From: Pontibacter fetidus
GTDB lineage: Bacteria; Bacteroidota; Bacteroidia; Cytophagales; Hymenobacteraceae
Reading direction: 5' to 3'
Length of the DNA: 64,000 nucleotides
Assembly (NCBI RefSeq): GCF_010119545.1
Contig: NZ_JAAEAA010000021.1
Span: 1 to 64,000 of the forward strand
Below, piece by piece: positions 7,687 through 15,152 of the stretch. The position numbers and the translations under genes were made by a program. Position 1 is the first letter of the stretch; each line of letters begins with the position of its first letter. Under the pieces are notes generated by a model. The model worked only from the letters and a program-made list of their open reading frames with translations, was not told the DNA's origin and did not search any database.

Positions 7687-8418
7687 TTACAGATTTGCCC
7701 GCTTAGCCTCAATGTCTATCCCAATGTTTACTTCAGGGTGGATGGTCTGGTTGCCCAGGGAATTGTCGGCGCGGTATATAAGGCCCCATTTAGTGCGGTC
7801 TATGTTAAAGTTGGCTTTGGCTTTCAATACACTATCCTGTTGCGTTACCCTGGCCGGAAACCGTACACTTTTGGTTATATCTTTTATAGTCAGGTTGCCG
7901 GTAATAAGGTGGGTGGCACCTTTTACGCGCAGTTCTTTATCGGGGGCGGCAGGGTGGATGGTGGTTTTGCGCTGGGTGCTGTCGTAGGGGGTGATGCTGG
8001 TAACTATAAAGGTGGCGGTAGGGTAGCGTTCTACATCAAAAAAATCGGCGGAGCGCAGGTGCGCAGTCAGCTTTTTGTTCGAGGCTTCGTCTATAGTTTT
8101 GTCATCAGATTTTACGGCCAGCATGTCCAGGTGTATGTTGCCGCCAGTTGGTTTGCCCTTGGCCATTACTATTTCTCCCGATGTGATCCTGAAAACACCA
8201 TTGTGCCTGCCCGTAATTTTAGCGCCTATCCAGGTTAATTTGCTTTTGGCGGTATCTATCTTAAAAACTTCTGATGCAGTGGTCAGGGCTAATGGCTTTA
8301 CGGGTGCGCCTACTTCAGCTTCTTCGGTTTTAACGCTGGTGTCGCAGGCCGAAAGCAAAAGCAGAACCAATAATATACATGGTCTAACTATAGCGGTACT
8401 ATGCCTGCTGCTGCTCAC
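7687..8418 (-). CDS. YceI family lipoprotein
   Basis: 243 residues. A lipobox LLLLSAC (Cys at about 25) follows a hydrophobic signal, so it is a lipoprotein, probably periplasmic-facing. The YceI domain (about 50-240) shows the family pattern: DTAKSKLTWIGAKITGRHNG at the start, FDVERYPTATF in the middle and an FNIDRTKWGL motif near the end. YceI proteins form a lipocalin-like barrel that binds isoprenoid-type lipids. The start is GTG (8416-8418); no in-frame ATG precedes the lipobox. It lies 14 bases after the beta-barrel protein gene and is probably cotranscribed with it. Confidence 0.9.
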   Translation of the reverse strand: MSSSRHSTAIVRPCILLVLLLLSACDTSVKTEEAEVGAPVKPLALTTASEVFKIDTAKSKLTWIGAKITGRHNGVFRITSGEIVMAKGKPTGGNIHLDMLAVKSDDKTIDEASNKKLTAHLRSADFFDVERYPTATFIVTSITPYDSTQRKTTIHPAAPDKELRVKGATHLITGNLTIKDITKSVRFPARVTQQDSVLKAKANFNIDRTKWGLIYRADNSLGNQTIHPEVNIGIDIEAKRANL

Positions 8419-8432
8419 TGCTAAAAACCTGT

Positions 8433-9083
8433 TTAAAACCCGACGCCCAGGTATAGTTGTGCCACGCTGTTCTTCATATCGGAGCCGTATGGTGGTAAAC
8501 CTGTATCGCCTTCATCTGTGAGGCCGGCAAAACCCAGGTTATAACGGGCACCTACTCTTACAAAACTGAAACGGGCTTCCAGGCCGCCTGCCACGCCATA
8601 GTCAAAGGTGTTCAGGTTGTCCATGTTAACTTCCTTCCCATCCTGCTTGGCAGCCACCATAATGCTCATTTGCGGGCCTAAATGCACGCTGAAATTATCT
8701 GTAATATTATACACGGCCAGCAGGGGCACTTCCAGGTAATCAAACCTGTTCTCAGTTTCTGTCTCAAAACCTTTGCGCGAATACAAGCCTTCTACCTGCA
8801 ACGAAAACGACTCAGTAAGGCCGAATTGGGCATATACCCCTGCATGGAAATTGGTATGCGTATCAGTGTTGATAATATCACGCGTACCATATACATTGGC
8901 AAAGTTTACACCACCTTTAATCCCAAAGCCAGAGTTTGGAGCATCAGCGCCGCTCAGCAGGTTGTGGTTCTTTTGCAAGGTAGTAGGGCCCTGCAGATCT
9001 TCGGGCTCCTGTTCCTGGGCAAAGCAACCCAGGCTAATAAAAAAGAATAAGGCCGGAAGCAGGTAATTTTTCATAGTATTCAT
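8433..9083 (-). CDS. Outer-membrane beta-barrel protein (PorT/OMP_b-brl type)
   Basis: 216 residues. There is a signal peptide at 1-22 (CFA-Q), followed by an N-terminal charged stretch and alternating strands typical of the small 8-strand barrels of Bacteroidota (FGIKGGVNFANVYG; FSLQVEGLYSRKGFE; LEVPLLAVYN; VGARYNLGFAGL) and a terminal Phe. Two N-terminal ATG codons (9083 and 9074) are possible. It is likely the first gene of a two-gene unit with yceI. The specific function is unknown. Confidence 0.8.
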   Translation of the reverse strand: MNTMKNYLLPALFFFISLGCFAQEQEPEDLQGPTTLQKNHNLLSGADAPNSGFGIKGGVNFANVYGTRDIINTDTHTNFHAGVYAQFGLTESFSLQVEGLYSRKGFETETENRFDYLEVPLLAVYNITDNFSVHLGPQMSIMVAAKQDGKEVNMDNLNTFDYGVAGGLEARFSFVRVGARYNLGFAGLTDEGDTGLPPYGSDMKNSVAQLYLGVGF

Positions 9084-9240
9084 GTTTTGGCAGGAGTATT
9101 TTGTGTAGAAGGGTGCCCTGCGCTATAGTATACTATAAAGGCTATGTATAAAGTTGCACCTATATGCCAAACCCTTGATTAAGTTGCTATAAGAGGTGGT
9201 AGTTTTTTGCCAGGTAACTATAATTAGGTATATGGTGGAT

Positions 9241-9447
9241 TACCAACACAGATGACAAAATATTTAGCAGGATTTATACTTTACAGTTTTAGGATAGGAT
9301 TATATGATACTTTTACAAGGCTATTACCTATAAATGCACAGTAAATAGTGGATAACTTTGTTGATTCAACACACTTATCCACATTTATGCACATCGTAAA
9401 ACCCGCATATTCAGAGTAAATTAAGCCTTCCGGAAAACTTATACACC
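9241..9447. other. DnaA-box cluster with AT-rich flank; oriC candidate or DnaA-controlled region
   Basis: Within the gene-free 9084-9561 region lie TTATCCACA (9375-9383) and TTATGCACA (9385-9393), both fitting TTATNCACA and separated by one base. There is also an inverted TTATCCACT (9347-9355 on the minus strand), TTATACACC (9439-9447) and a weaker AAATGCACA (9332-9340). The AT-rich stretch 9241-9330 lies directly to the left. The genes on the left mostly run leftward away from it. Origin function is an inference. Confidence 0.5.
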
Positions 9448-9549
9448 ATGCTGCTAATAGCTGCTAAACAGGTTAGTTTTTGCACCGCTGTTATAACCTA
9501 AACTATAGTTTTACCAGTTTACTCTAAACCTGCTGTACCTGATAGTTGT

Positions 9550-9557
9550 TACCTTTG
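9550..9557 (+). promoter_or_regulatory. -7 promoter box TACCTTTG of the deacetylase gene
   Basis: It matches the Bacteroidota -7 consensus TAnnTTTG and ends four bases before the ATG at 9562, so the mRNA would have almost no 5' leader. No clear TTG -33 element is seen at the usual distance. Confidence 0.55.
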
Positions 9558-9561
9558 TGCT

Positions 9562-10464
9562 ATGCTAAAAATTGCCTGGTCCGACGCTTTTGCACACTCT
9601 TTGCCAGAAGGGCATCGTTTCCCGATGGCCAAGTATGATTTGTTGCCTGAACAACTGTTGTATGAAGGCACTATAACCGAAGCTAACCTGTTTGCACCTG
9701 CCCCGCTACCCGAGCGTTTTATACTGGATACCCATTGCCCTACTTACTGGCAACGCCTTCGCCAGTTGCAACTCACCCCTTCTGAGATTCGCAAAACGGG
9801 TTTTCCGTTGTCGGATGAGTTGGTTAACCGCGAGGTTATTATTATGAACGGAACGGTGCAGGCTGCCCTGTTTGCGTTGGAATATGGCATAGGCATGAAC
9901 ATTGCCGGCGGTACCCACCACGCTTTCACAAACAGAGGCGAAGGTTTTTGCCTGCTTAACGACATTGCCATTGCTGCCAATTACCTGCTCAACTATAAAG
10001 GTGTAAATAAAATATTGGTCGTGGATCTAGATGTGCACCAGGGTAACGGCACTGCACAGATATTCCGGGATGAACCGCGTGTTTTTACCTTTAGCATGCA
10101 CTGCGGCCACAACTACCCGTTCCATAAAGAGCAATCTGACCTGGACATACCGCTGGCCGAAGGCACTGACGATGCAGCGTACCTGCGCCAACTGCAAACT
10201 ATATTGCCGCGCCTGTTAGATGAAGTGCAACCGGAGTTTATATTTTTTCAGTCGGGGGTAGATGTATTGGCTACCGATAAACTGGGCAAACTGGGCATGA
10301 CCATAGCCGGCTGCAAAGAACGCGACCGAACCGTGCTGGAGCTCTGCAAACGTCATGCTTTACCTGTTGCCGTAAGTATGGGAGGAGGCTACTCGAAACA
10401 GATCGCTCATATTATAGAAGCGCATGCCAATACATTCAGATTAGCGCAGCAGTTGTGGTTTTAA
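9562..10464 (+). CDS. Histone deacetylase-like (AcuC/HDAC superfamily) hydrolase
   Basis: 300 residues, an entire HDAC fold (PF00850). The active-site features are all present: the His pair in GGTHH (119-120), the zinc ligands Asp157 and His159 in DLDVHQGNG and Asp239 in LATDKLG, and the GGGY motif at 274-277. Bacterial members remove acetyl or other acyl groups from proteins or small amines; the substrate here is unknown. It is cytoplasmic. A -7 box touches the start codon, suggesting a near-leaderless transcript. It is followed by about 800 bases of dispersed repeats. Confidence 0.92.
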   Translation: MLKIAWSDAFAHSLPEGHRFPMAKYDLLPEQLLYEGTITEANLFAPAPLPERFILDTHCPTYWQRLRQLQLTPSEIRKTGFPLSDELVNREVIIMNGTVQAALFALEYGIGMNIAGGTHHAFTNRGEGFCLLNDIAIAANYLLNYKGVNKILVVDLDVHQGNGTAQIFRDEPRVFTFSMHCGHNYPFHKEQSDLDIPLAEGTDDAAYLRQLQTILPRLLDEVQPEFIFFQSGVDVLATDKLGKLGMTIAGCKERDRTVLELCKRHALPVAVSMGGGYSKQIAHIIEAHANTFRLAQQLWF

Positions 10465-10478
10465 TTTTTTTCTATTCT

Positions 10479-10824
10479 GTCATTTCGAACAACGTGAGAA
10501 ATCGATCTCTGCTTATAGTCGAAGTGTATGCTTCTTGGAACCAAGCCATCCTTTCAAACTTCCTGTATTCCTGGGAGCTCTATAAACTTATAGTTTCAAC
10601 TCAACTTTGGTGCCCTCACGGCCGGGAGGCCCCGTCTTCGGGTATCGCGCGGTGTACATTTCTTTTGCTCCTGCGTCGCAATACCTTGCGGTACCAGAAA
10701 TCTACCAGGCGCTCAACCCAAAGACTGTGATCTTTCTACTGTCAACTACCAGTTATAGTTTGATACTTCTCGCTTCGAAATTGATCGTGGTTATAATTTC
10801 GTAGGGACAGGTCGCGACCTGTCC
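10479..10824. repeat. Mosaic dispersed repeat, copy 1 (partner at 58411-58806)
   Basis: Both copies start with TGTCATTTCGA...GAGAAATC and share a conserved core of about 158 bases (10570-10727 here, 58554-58710 there) running from CCTGGGAGCT to CAAAGACTG. Both end in the 20-bp palindrome GGACAGGTCGCGACCTGTCC. The core includes the GC-rich block GGCCGGGAGGCCCCGTCTTC. Confidence 0.85.
10805..10824. repeat. REP palindrome GGACAGGTCGCGACCTGTCC
   Basis: A perfect 20-bp palindrome, identical to the copies at 37529, 37674 and 58787 and to the core inside the transposase gene at 38018-38035. Confidence 0.95.
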
Positions 10825-10940
10825 GTGGATGGACTGTAACTATAGAACTATAGTTTAAAAATTGGTAAGGCAGAAATTCCCCTCTTGAGAGGGGCAGGGG
10901 TGTGTTATAGCAAAAGCTTAACGCATCTTCTTACAAGATC

Positions 10941-11010
10941 CTTCCAGGATGACAAATGAAAAAGTAGCAGAGACTCCCTCTCCTGGTAGGAGAGGGCTGG
11001 GGTGAGGTAA
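10941..11010. repeat. Dispersed intergenic repeat with CTCTCCT hairpin, copy 2
   Basis: Homologous to 1-70 (5 mismatches in 70). It contains the CTCTCCT/AGGAGAG inverted repeat and the GGGGTGAGG tail. A third, shorter copy is at 58861-58900. Confidence 0.9.
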
Positions 11011-11212
11011 AACGTAAACTATATAACTACAGCTTCCGCCTTTGCCCTATCTGTCTCTGCTAGGACAGTATAGACAGGGAGACTTAACGCCATGATAAAC
11101 TACGGGTGGGCTCTAGTCAGGTATACTAGTAAAAAGCAACTATGAAACTGTAACTTAAACTATGGCAGCAATCTCAAATCCTACTAACCCAAAAATCATG
11201 ATTTAGACAAAC

Positions 11213-11244
11213 AAAAAAAGAGCTACCAGCATTGGTAGCTCTTT
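11213..11244 (-). terminator. Rho-independent terminator of hflX
   Basis: A perfect 12-bp stem (11217-11228 with 11233-11244) with a 4-base loop. The A-run at 11213-11219 gives a T-tract on the minus strand, 27 bases after the hflX stop. Confidence 0.9.
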
Positions 11245-11270
11245 CAGAATTTCAGACAAGTATACACCTG

Positions 11271-12458
11271 CTACACATTATTCGGGTAACGCTCGAAATG
11301 GATTTCGGCAACACGGCGCTGTAGTTCATCGCGCAGGTCTTCGATGTTTAATTTGTTGGTAGCAGAGATGAAAAGGGCAGGGGCATGTATTTTTGCCATA
11401 TATGTTGCCTTCAGATCATCCAGCGAAGGAAGAGTTTCATGACCTTCTTCCTGCATTTCCTGCTCACGCTTTTGTAAGTACAGGTCTACTTTATTAAACA
11501 CCAACAGCACCGGTTTTTCGGCGGCGTTAATGTCTTTTAACGTATCGTTTACTACTTCAATGTGCTCTTCAAAAGACGGGTGCGATACATCCACTACGTG
11601 TAACAACAGATCTGCTTCCCGTATCTCATCCAGCGTAGATTTAAACGACTCGATCAGTTTGGTTGGCAGTTTACGAATAAACCCAACCGTATCAGAAAGC
11701 AGGAACGGGATGTTATCCAGCACTACTTTGCGCACGGTGGCATCTACAGTTGCAAACAACTTGTTTTCTGCAAACACATCCGATTTAGAGAGCAGGTTCA
11801 TGATCGTGGATTTGCCCACGTTGGTATAACCTACCAGTGCTACCCTAACTATAGCTGCACGCGCTTTGCGTTGCTCAAAGTTCTGTTTCTCAAACTTCTT
11901 CAGGCGCTCTTTCAGCAAGGTTATTTTTTCGCGCACAATACGGCGGTCAGTTTCAATCTCGGTCTCACCGGGGCCTTTCATACCGATACCACCTTTTTGC
12001 TTGGATAAGTGGGTCCAGAGGTTGGTAAGGCGTGGGAGCAGGTACTGGTACTGGGCCATTTCTACCTGGGCGTGTGCCTGGGCAGTTTTGGCACGGAGCG
12101 CAAAAATATCGAGTATCAGTAAGCTGCGGTCTACAATTTTTATCTGTAACTCGCGCTCAATGTTGCGCACCTGCGAAGGGCTAAGGTCATCATCAAAGAT
12201 CACCATGTCCACGTTATGCTCCTGCACGTAGGCTTTTATCTCGTCCAGTTTGCCGCTGCCTACAAAAGTGGCGCGGTCTGGTTTGTCGAGTTTCTGAACA
12301 AAGCGTTTTATAGTTCTGGCTCCGGCTGTTTCCGTTAAAAAAGCAAGCTCATCAAGGTACTCGTTGGTCTGCTCGTCGGTTTGGCGGTAGCCTGGTACGG
12401 CCACCAGCACCGCAGTTTCCTGGGGCTTGGTGGTTTCGTAAAATTTTTGTTTGGCCAT
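11271..12458 (-). CDS. hflX: GTPase HflX
   Basis: 395 residues, full length. The N-terminal HflX domain includes VGSGKLDEI and the DDDLSPSQVRNIE signature, followed by the glycine-rich GGIGMKGPGETEIE linker. The G domain has G1 GYTNVGKST (210-218), G3 DTVGF (256-260) and G4 NKVD. HflX binds the 50S subunit, splits or rescues stalled ribosomes after stress, and hydrolyses GTP (and ATP through its N-terminal region in E. coli). It starts three bases before the end of the preceding fusion gene, so the two are probably cotranscribed. Confidence 0.95.
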   Translation of the reverse strand: MAKQKFYETTKPQETAVLVAVPGYRQTDEQTNEYLDELAFLTETAGARTIKRFVQKLDKPDRATFVGSGKLDEIKAYVQEHNVDMVIFDDDLSPSQVRNIERELQIKIVDRSLLILDIFALRAKTAQAHAQVEMAQYQYLLPRLTNLWTHLSKQKGGIGMKGPGETEIETDRRIVREKITLLKERLKKFEKQNFEQRKARAAIVRVALVGYTNVGKSTIMNLLSKSDVFAENKLFATVDATVRKVVLDNIPFLLSDTVGFIRKLPTKLIESFKSTLDEIREADLLLHVVDVSHPSFEEHIEVVNDTLKDINAAEKPVLLVFNKVDLYLQKREQEMQEEGHETLPSLDDLKATYMAKIHAPALFISATNKLNIEDLRDELQRRVAEIHFERYPNNV

Positions 12459-12461
12459 TAA

Positions 12462-13175
12462 TTATTTTTTAAGCGTCATGGTATAGGCCGCCACTTCGTC
12501 AAGTTCCTGTTCGCTCAGTTGCTCTCCGAAAGCCGGCATCAGGCCACGTCCATTGGCAATAACTCCTTTGCGGTCGTTGAGGCTAAGCTGGCTCTCTGTA
12601 AGGTTTGCAGCGCCGCTTACACCTTTGGTTCCGTCTTCGCCGTGGCATGTAGCGCACTGTTGTACGAAAATTTTCTCGGCGTTGGCTAATGCCGTTGCGT
12701 TCATAGAAGAAACAATTTCCTGGTGTGCCGTTTCAGATGTGCTCAGGGTAGAGTCGCCGGTTTCGGCTGCATCTGTCTCCGGGGTATCAATAACGCCGGT
12801 TGTGGCTGTTTCTTTTTTCATGGTCAGGCTGTCGGTTTCGGCCACGCCATACACGTATAAAAAGATGAACAGGGCAAGTACAGCCAACACTTTATTTTCG
12901 CGCTTTAAGCCAACTATACCCAGCGGAATAGCTACCAGTACCAGCACTACTTTCGTTATCAGCCAGCTTGGTATACCGTTATAGTTAAACAGCATCCAGC
13001 CACCTGTTATCAAAATCAGTGTGCCCAGGATCATTTCTACCACTTTTGTTTTGTTGCGCAGCTTGGTTAACGCATCACGTTTATTCAGGAGCAGCAATAC
13101 AGTTTTTGTCGTAAAAAGCAGCAGGAATAAAATTACTACCAGCACGTGCGTATGTAAGAAAGCGGTGATCGGCAT
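12462..13175 (-). CDS. SirB-like membrane protein fused to a cytochrome c domain
   Basis: 237 residues. Residues 1-110 contain four transmembrane segments with the pattern of the SirB family (TTKTVLLLLNKRDAL; MILGTLILITGGWML). A Thr/Glu-rich, presumably extracytoplasmic linker (115-155) leads to a class I cytochrome c domain. This has the haem site CATCH (174-178) and a likely axial Met213 in GLMPAF. It is probably an inner-membrane-anchored electron carrier facing the periplasm. The fusion is unusual to me. Haem attachment would need the Ccm machinery, which is encoded near the right edge. Confidence 0.8.
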   Translation of the reverse strand: MPITAFLHTHVLVVILFLLLFTTKTVLLLLNKRDALTKLRNKTKVVEMILGTLILITGGWMLFNYNGIPSWLITKVVLVLVAIPLGIVGLKRENKVLAVLALFIFLYVYGVAETDSLTMKKETATTGVIDTPETDAAETGDSTLSTSETAHQEIVSSMNATALANAEKIFVQQCATCHGEDGTKGVSGAANLTESQLSLNDRKGVIANGRGLMPAFGEQLSEQELDEVAAYTMTLKK

Positions 13176-13321
13176 GATGTTTTATTTTTTTAGTAAAGGT
13201 TTGGAATGGATGCAATTTAACTTATTTTTTTCAGATGGTAGCGCTAATTTCGGTAACTTGGCACGTTAAAACAGTACAAAAGTCGGTATCCTGACTACCC
13301 CTCCGGTTCTAGAATGCATTT

Positions 13322-14440
13322 ATGCGCATAGCTATAGTTATCAATACTTCCTGGAACATCTTCAACTTCCGGCTTAGCCTTATACAGGCATTGCTGGCGG
13401 AAGGACATGAGGTAATAGCTATAGCCCCCCACGACAACTACTCGCAGCGCCTGCTAGATGCCGGCTGCCGGTTTGTGCCCGTAACCATGGAGCAAGGCAC
13501 AAACCCTTTTAAAGACCTGTGGCTGATCTGGCGCCTGTACCGTGCTTACGTGCGCGTTAAACCCGACGTGGTGCTGCATTATACAATCAAACCTAATATT
13601 TACGGTGCTATAGCTGCGCACTGGGCAGGTATTCCGGCTATTAATAATGTGTCGGGTTTGGGTACGGTTTTTATCAAGAAAGACTACATCTCCAATATCG
13701 CACTTAGACTATACAAACAGGCTTTTCAGTACCCGGCTAAAGTATTTTTCCAGAACCACGACGATCGCAAACTTTTCCTGAAGCACGAACTGGTGCGGGC
13801 AGGTATAACTGAAGTATTGCCGGGCTCTGGTATAAACCTGGATGCCTTTAAGCCAATGCCGAAACCAGACCCAACTGCCCCTTTTACCTTCCTGATGATT
13901 GCACGAGTGCTGTATGAAAAAGGTGTGGCGGAATATGTACAGGCCTGCGGACTGGTAAAAGCGAAATACCCAACTATAAGATGCCAACTGCTGGGACTGG
14001 TAGATGAGCGCAGCCGATCTGGTATAAAACAAACCACCCTGGATGCCTGGCTGGCAACCGGCGTAATAGATTACCTGGGGACTACGGATGATGTGGCAAG
14101 TATAATTGCACAGGCCGATTGTGTGGTGTTGCCCTCTTACCGAGAAGGCACGCCCCGCACCTTATTGGAAGCTGCCGCTATGGGCAAACCTTTAATTGCA
14201 ACCAATGTGCCCGGCTGCCGCGAAGTGGTGCAGCAGAATATAAATGGCCTGCTTTGCCGTGTACGTAATGCTCCCGACCTGGCCGATAAAATGGAACAGA
14301 TGCTGCAAATGCCACCCGAGCAACTACAGAAAATGGGCGAAGCCAGCCGACATATTGCCGAAACCAAATTTGATGTGAACTTTGTGATTCAGCGCTACCT
14401 AAAAGCAGTTGCCGAAGTTACCGCCCACAAGCAAGTATAA
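13322..14440 (+). CDS. Family 4 glycosyltransferase
   Basis: 372 residues with a GT-B architecture. The N-terminal acceptor domain begins MRIAIVINTSWNIFNFR, typical of enzymes similar to PglA/CapM that extend polyprenyl-diphosphate-linked sugars. The C-terminal donor domain has the retaining EX7E motif in REGTPRTLLEA. It is cytoplasmic or membrane-peripheral. It is followed 24 bases later by rfbC, which points to O-antigen, capsule or exopolysaccharide synthesis. The exact sugar is not predictable. Confidence 0.88.
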   Translation: MRIAIVINTSWNIFNFRLSLIQALLAEGHEVIAIAPHDNYSQRLLDAGCRFVPVTMEQGTNPFKDLWLIWRLYRAYVRVKPDVVLHYTIKPNIYGAIAAHWAGIPAINNVSGLGTVFIKKDYISNIALRLYKQAFQYPAKVFFQNHDDRKLFLKHELVRAGITEVLPGSGINLDAFKPMPKPDPTAPFTFLMIARVLYEKGVAEYVQACGLVKAKYPTIRCQLLGLVDERSRSGIKQTTLDAWLATGVIDYLGTTDDVASIIAQADCVVLPSYREGTPRTLLEAAAMGKPLIATNVPGCREVVQQNINGLLCRVRNAPDLADKMEQMLQMPPEQLQKMGEASRHIAETKFDVNFVIQRYLKAVAEVTAHKQV

Positions 14441-14464
14441 ACTATAGTTACAGTAAAAGTATAA

Positions 14465-15007
14465 ATGGATTTTAAGACGTTTGAGATTGAAGGATTAGTA
14501 GAGTTCCAGCCGCGCGTGTTCCGCGACGACCGGGGTTATTTTTTAGAGACGTTTAGCATGAAGTGGTTTGAGCCGCTGGGCATACAGCCAAACTTTGTGC
14601 AGGACAACCAGTCTGTATCTACGAAAGGAGTGTTGCGCGGATTGCATTTTCAGAAGCCACCTTACGCGCAGGGCAAACTGGTGCGTGTATCCTCAGGTCG
14701 CGCCTTGGATGTAGCTGTTGATTTACGTAAAGATTCTTTGACCTATGGCAAATATGTAACCTGCATTTTAGATGCTGAAAAACAAAATGTATTTTATATA
14801 CCCGCAGGTTTTGCCCACGGCTTTGTAGCCCTCGAAGATAACACTACTTTCCTGTACAAGTGCACCGATTTTTACCAGCCATCAGCAGAAGGAGGCCTGC
14901 TCTGGAACGATCCGGAATTAGGTTTAGACTGGGGAATTGAAAATCCGCTGGTTTCGCCGAAGGATGAAGTATTGCCGCTGTTGAGAAACTTTGAGTCGCC
15001 GTTTTAG
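14465..15007 (+). CDS. rfbC: dTDP-4-dehydrorhamnose 3,5-epimerase
   Basis: 180 residues, the normal length for RmlC/RfbC cupins. The conserved LRGLHFQ (catalytic His61), Lys71 in QGKLVRV, FAHGF (His118) and the DFYQP tyrosine are visible. It epimerises dTDP-4-keto-6-deoxy-glucose at C3 and C5 on the path to dTDP-L-rhamnose. It is probably in an operon with the glycosyltransferase upstream. The other rml genes are not in this window. An AACTATAGTT palindrome lies in the 24-base gap before it. Confidence 0.95.
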   Translation: MDFKTFEIEGLVEFQPRVFRDDRGYFLETFSMKWFEPLGIQPNFVQDNQSVSTKGVLRGLHFQKPPYAQGKLVRVSSGRALDVAVDLRKDSLTYGKYVTCILDAEKQNVFYIPAGFAHGFVALEDNTTFLYKCTDFYQPSAEGGLLWNDPELGLDWGIENPLVSPKDEVLPLLRNFESPF

Positions 15008-15044
15008 GACCAGAGATTTAAGGGATTTATCTGATATAACAGGA

Positions 15045-15080
15045 TTTTGTCTGAACCTGAATTAAGGATTTAATGGATTA
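15045..15080. repeat. Dispersed repeat GTCTGAACCTGAATTAAGG type
   Basis: It resembles, in inverted orientation, the sequences at 17980-18006 and 18058-18087 and the GTCTGAATCAGGATTTACAG stretch at 37583-37624. These are short intergenic repeats of the 'gattcagacaa / aggattaa' type. Confidence 0.6.
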
Positions 15081-15086
15081 ATAAAA

Positions 15087-15122
15087 CCGAAGGCCGGCAA
15101 TTTTATAGTTGCCGGCCTTCGG
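15087..15122. terminator. Bidirectional terminator between rfbC and the T9SS gene
   Basis: A perfect 14-bp stem (15087-15100 with 15109-15122) and an 8-base AT-rich loop. It lies between the convergent rfbC and the minus-strand T9SS protein gene. Confidence 0.8.
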
Positions 15123-15152
15123 ATTATACTTTAATTAATACGCTTCTGCATA

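Larger units (their letters stand above)
10465..11270. other. Gene-free region filled with dispersed repeats
   Basis: 806 bases between the deacetylase gene and hflX. In order it holds the mosaic repeat (10479-10824, ending in a REP palindrome), a short CCCCTCT/AGAGGGG hairpin (about 10876-10903), a copy of the CTCTCCT repeat (10941-11010) and the hflX terminator (11213-11244). Short open frames here lie wholly within repeat sequence and are not credible genes. Confidence 0.8.

Noticed and set aside
9353..9360. TAACTTTG as a distal promoter of the deacetylase gene
   Set aside because: It overlaps the inverted DnaA-like box, has no -33 element, and a better-placed box lies next to the start codon.
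10455..10804. Two overlapping short open frames within the repeat at 10.5 kb
   Set aside because: They lie wholly within the dispersed mosaic repeat, whose second copy at 58.4 kb does not preserve the frame.
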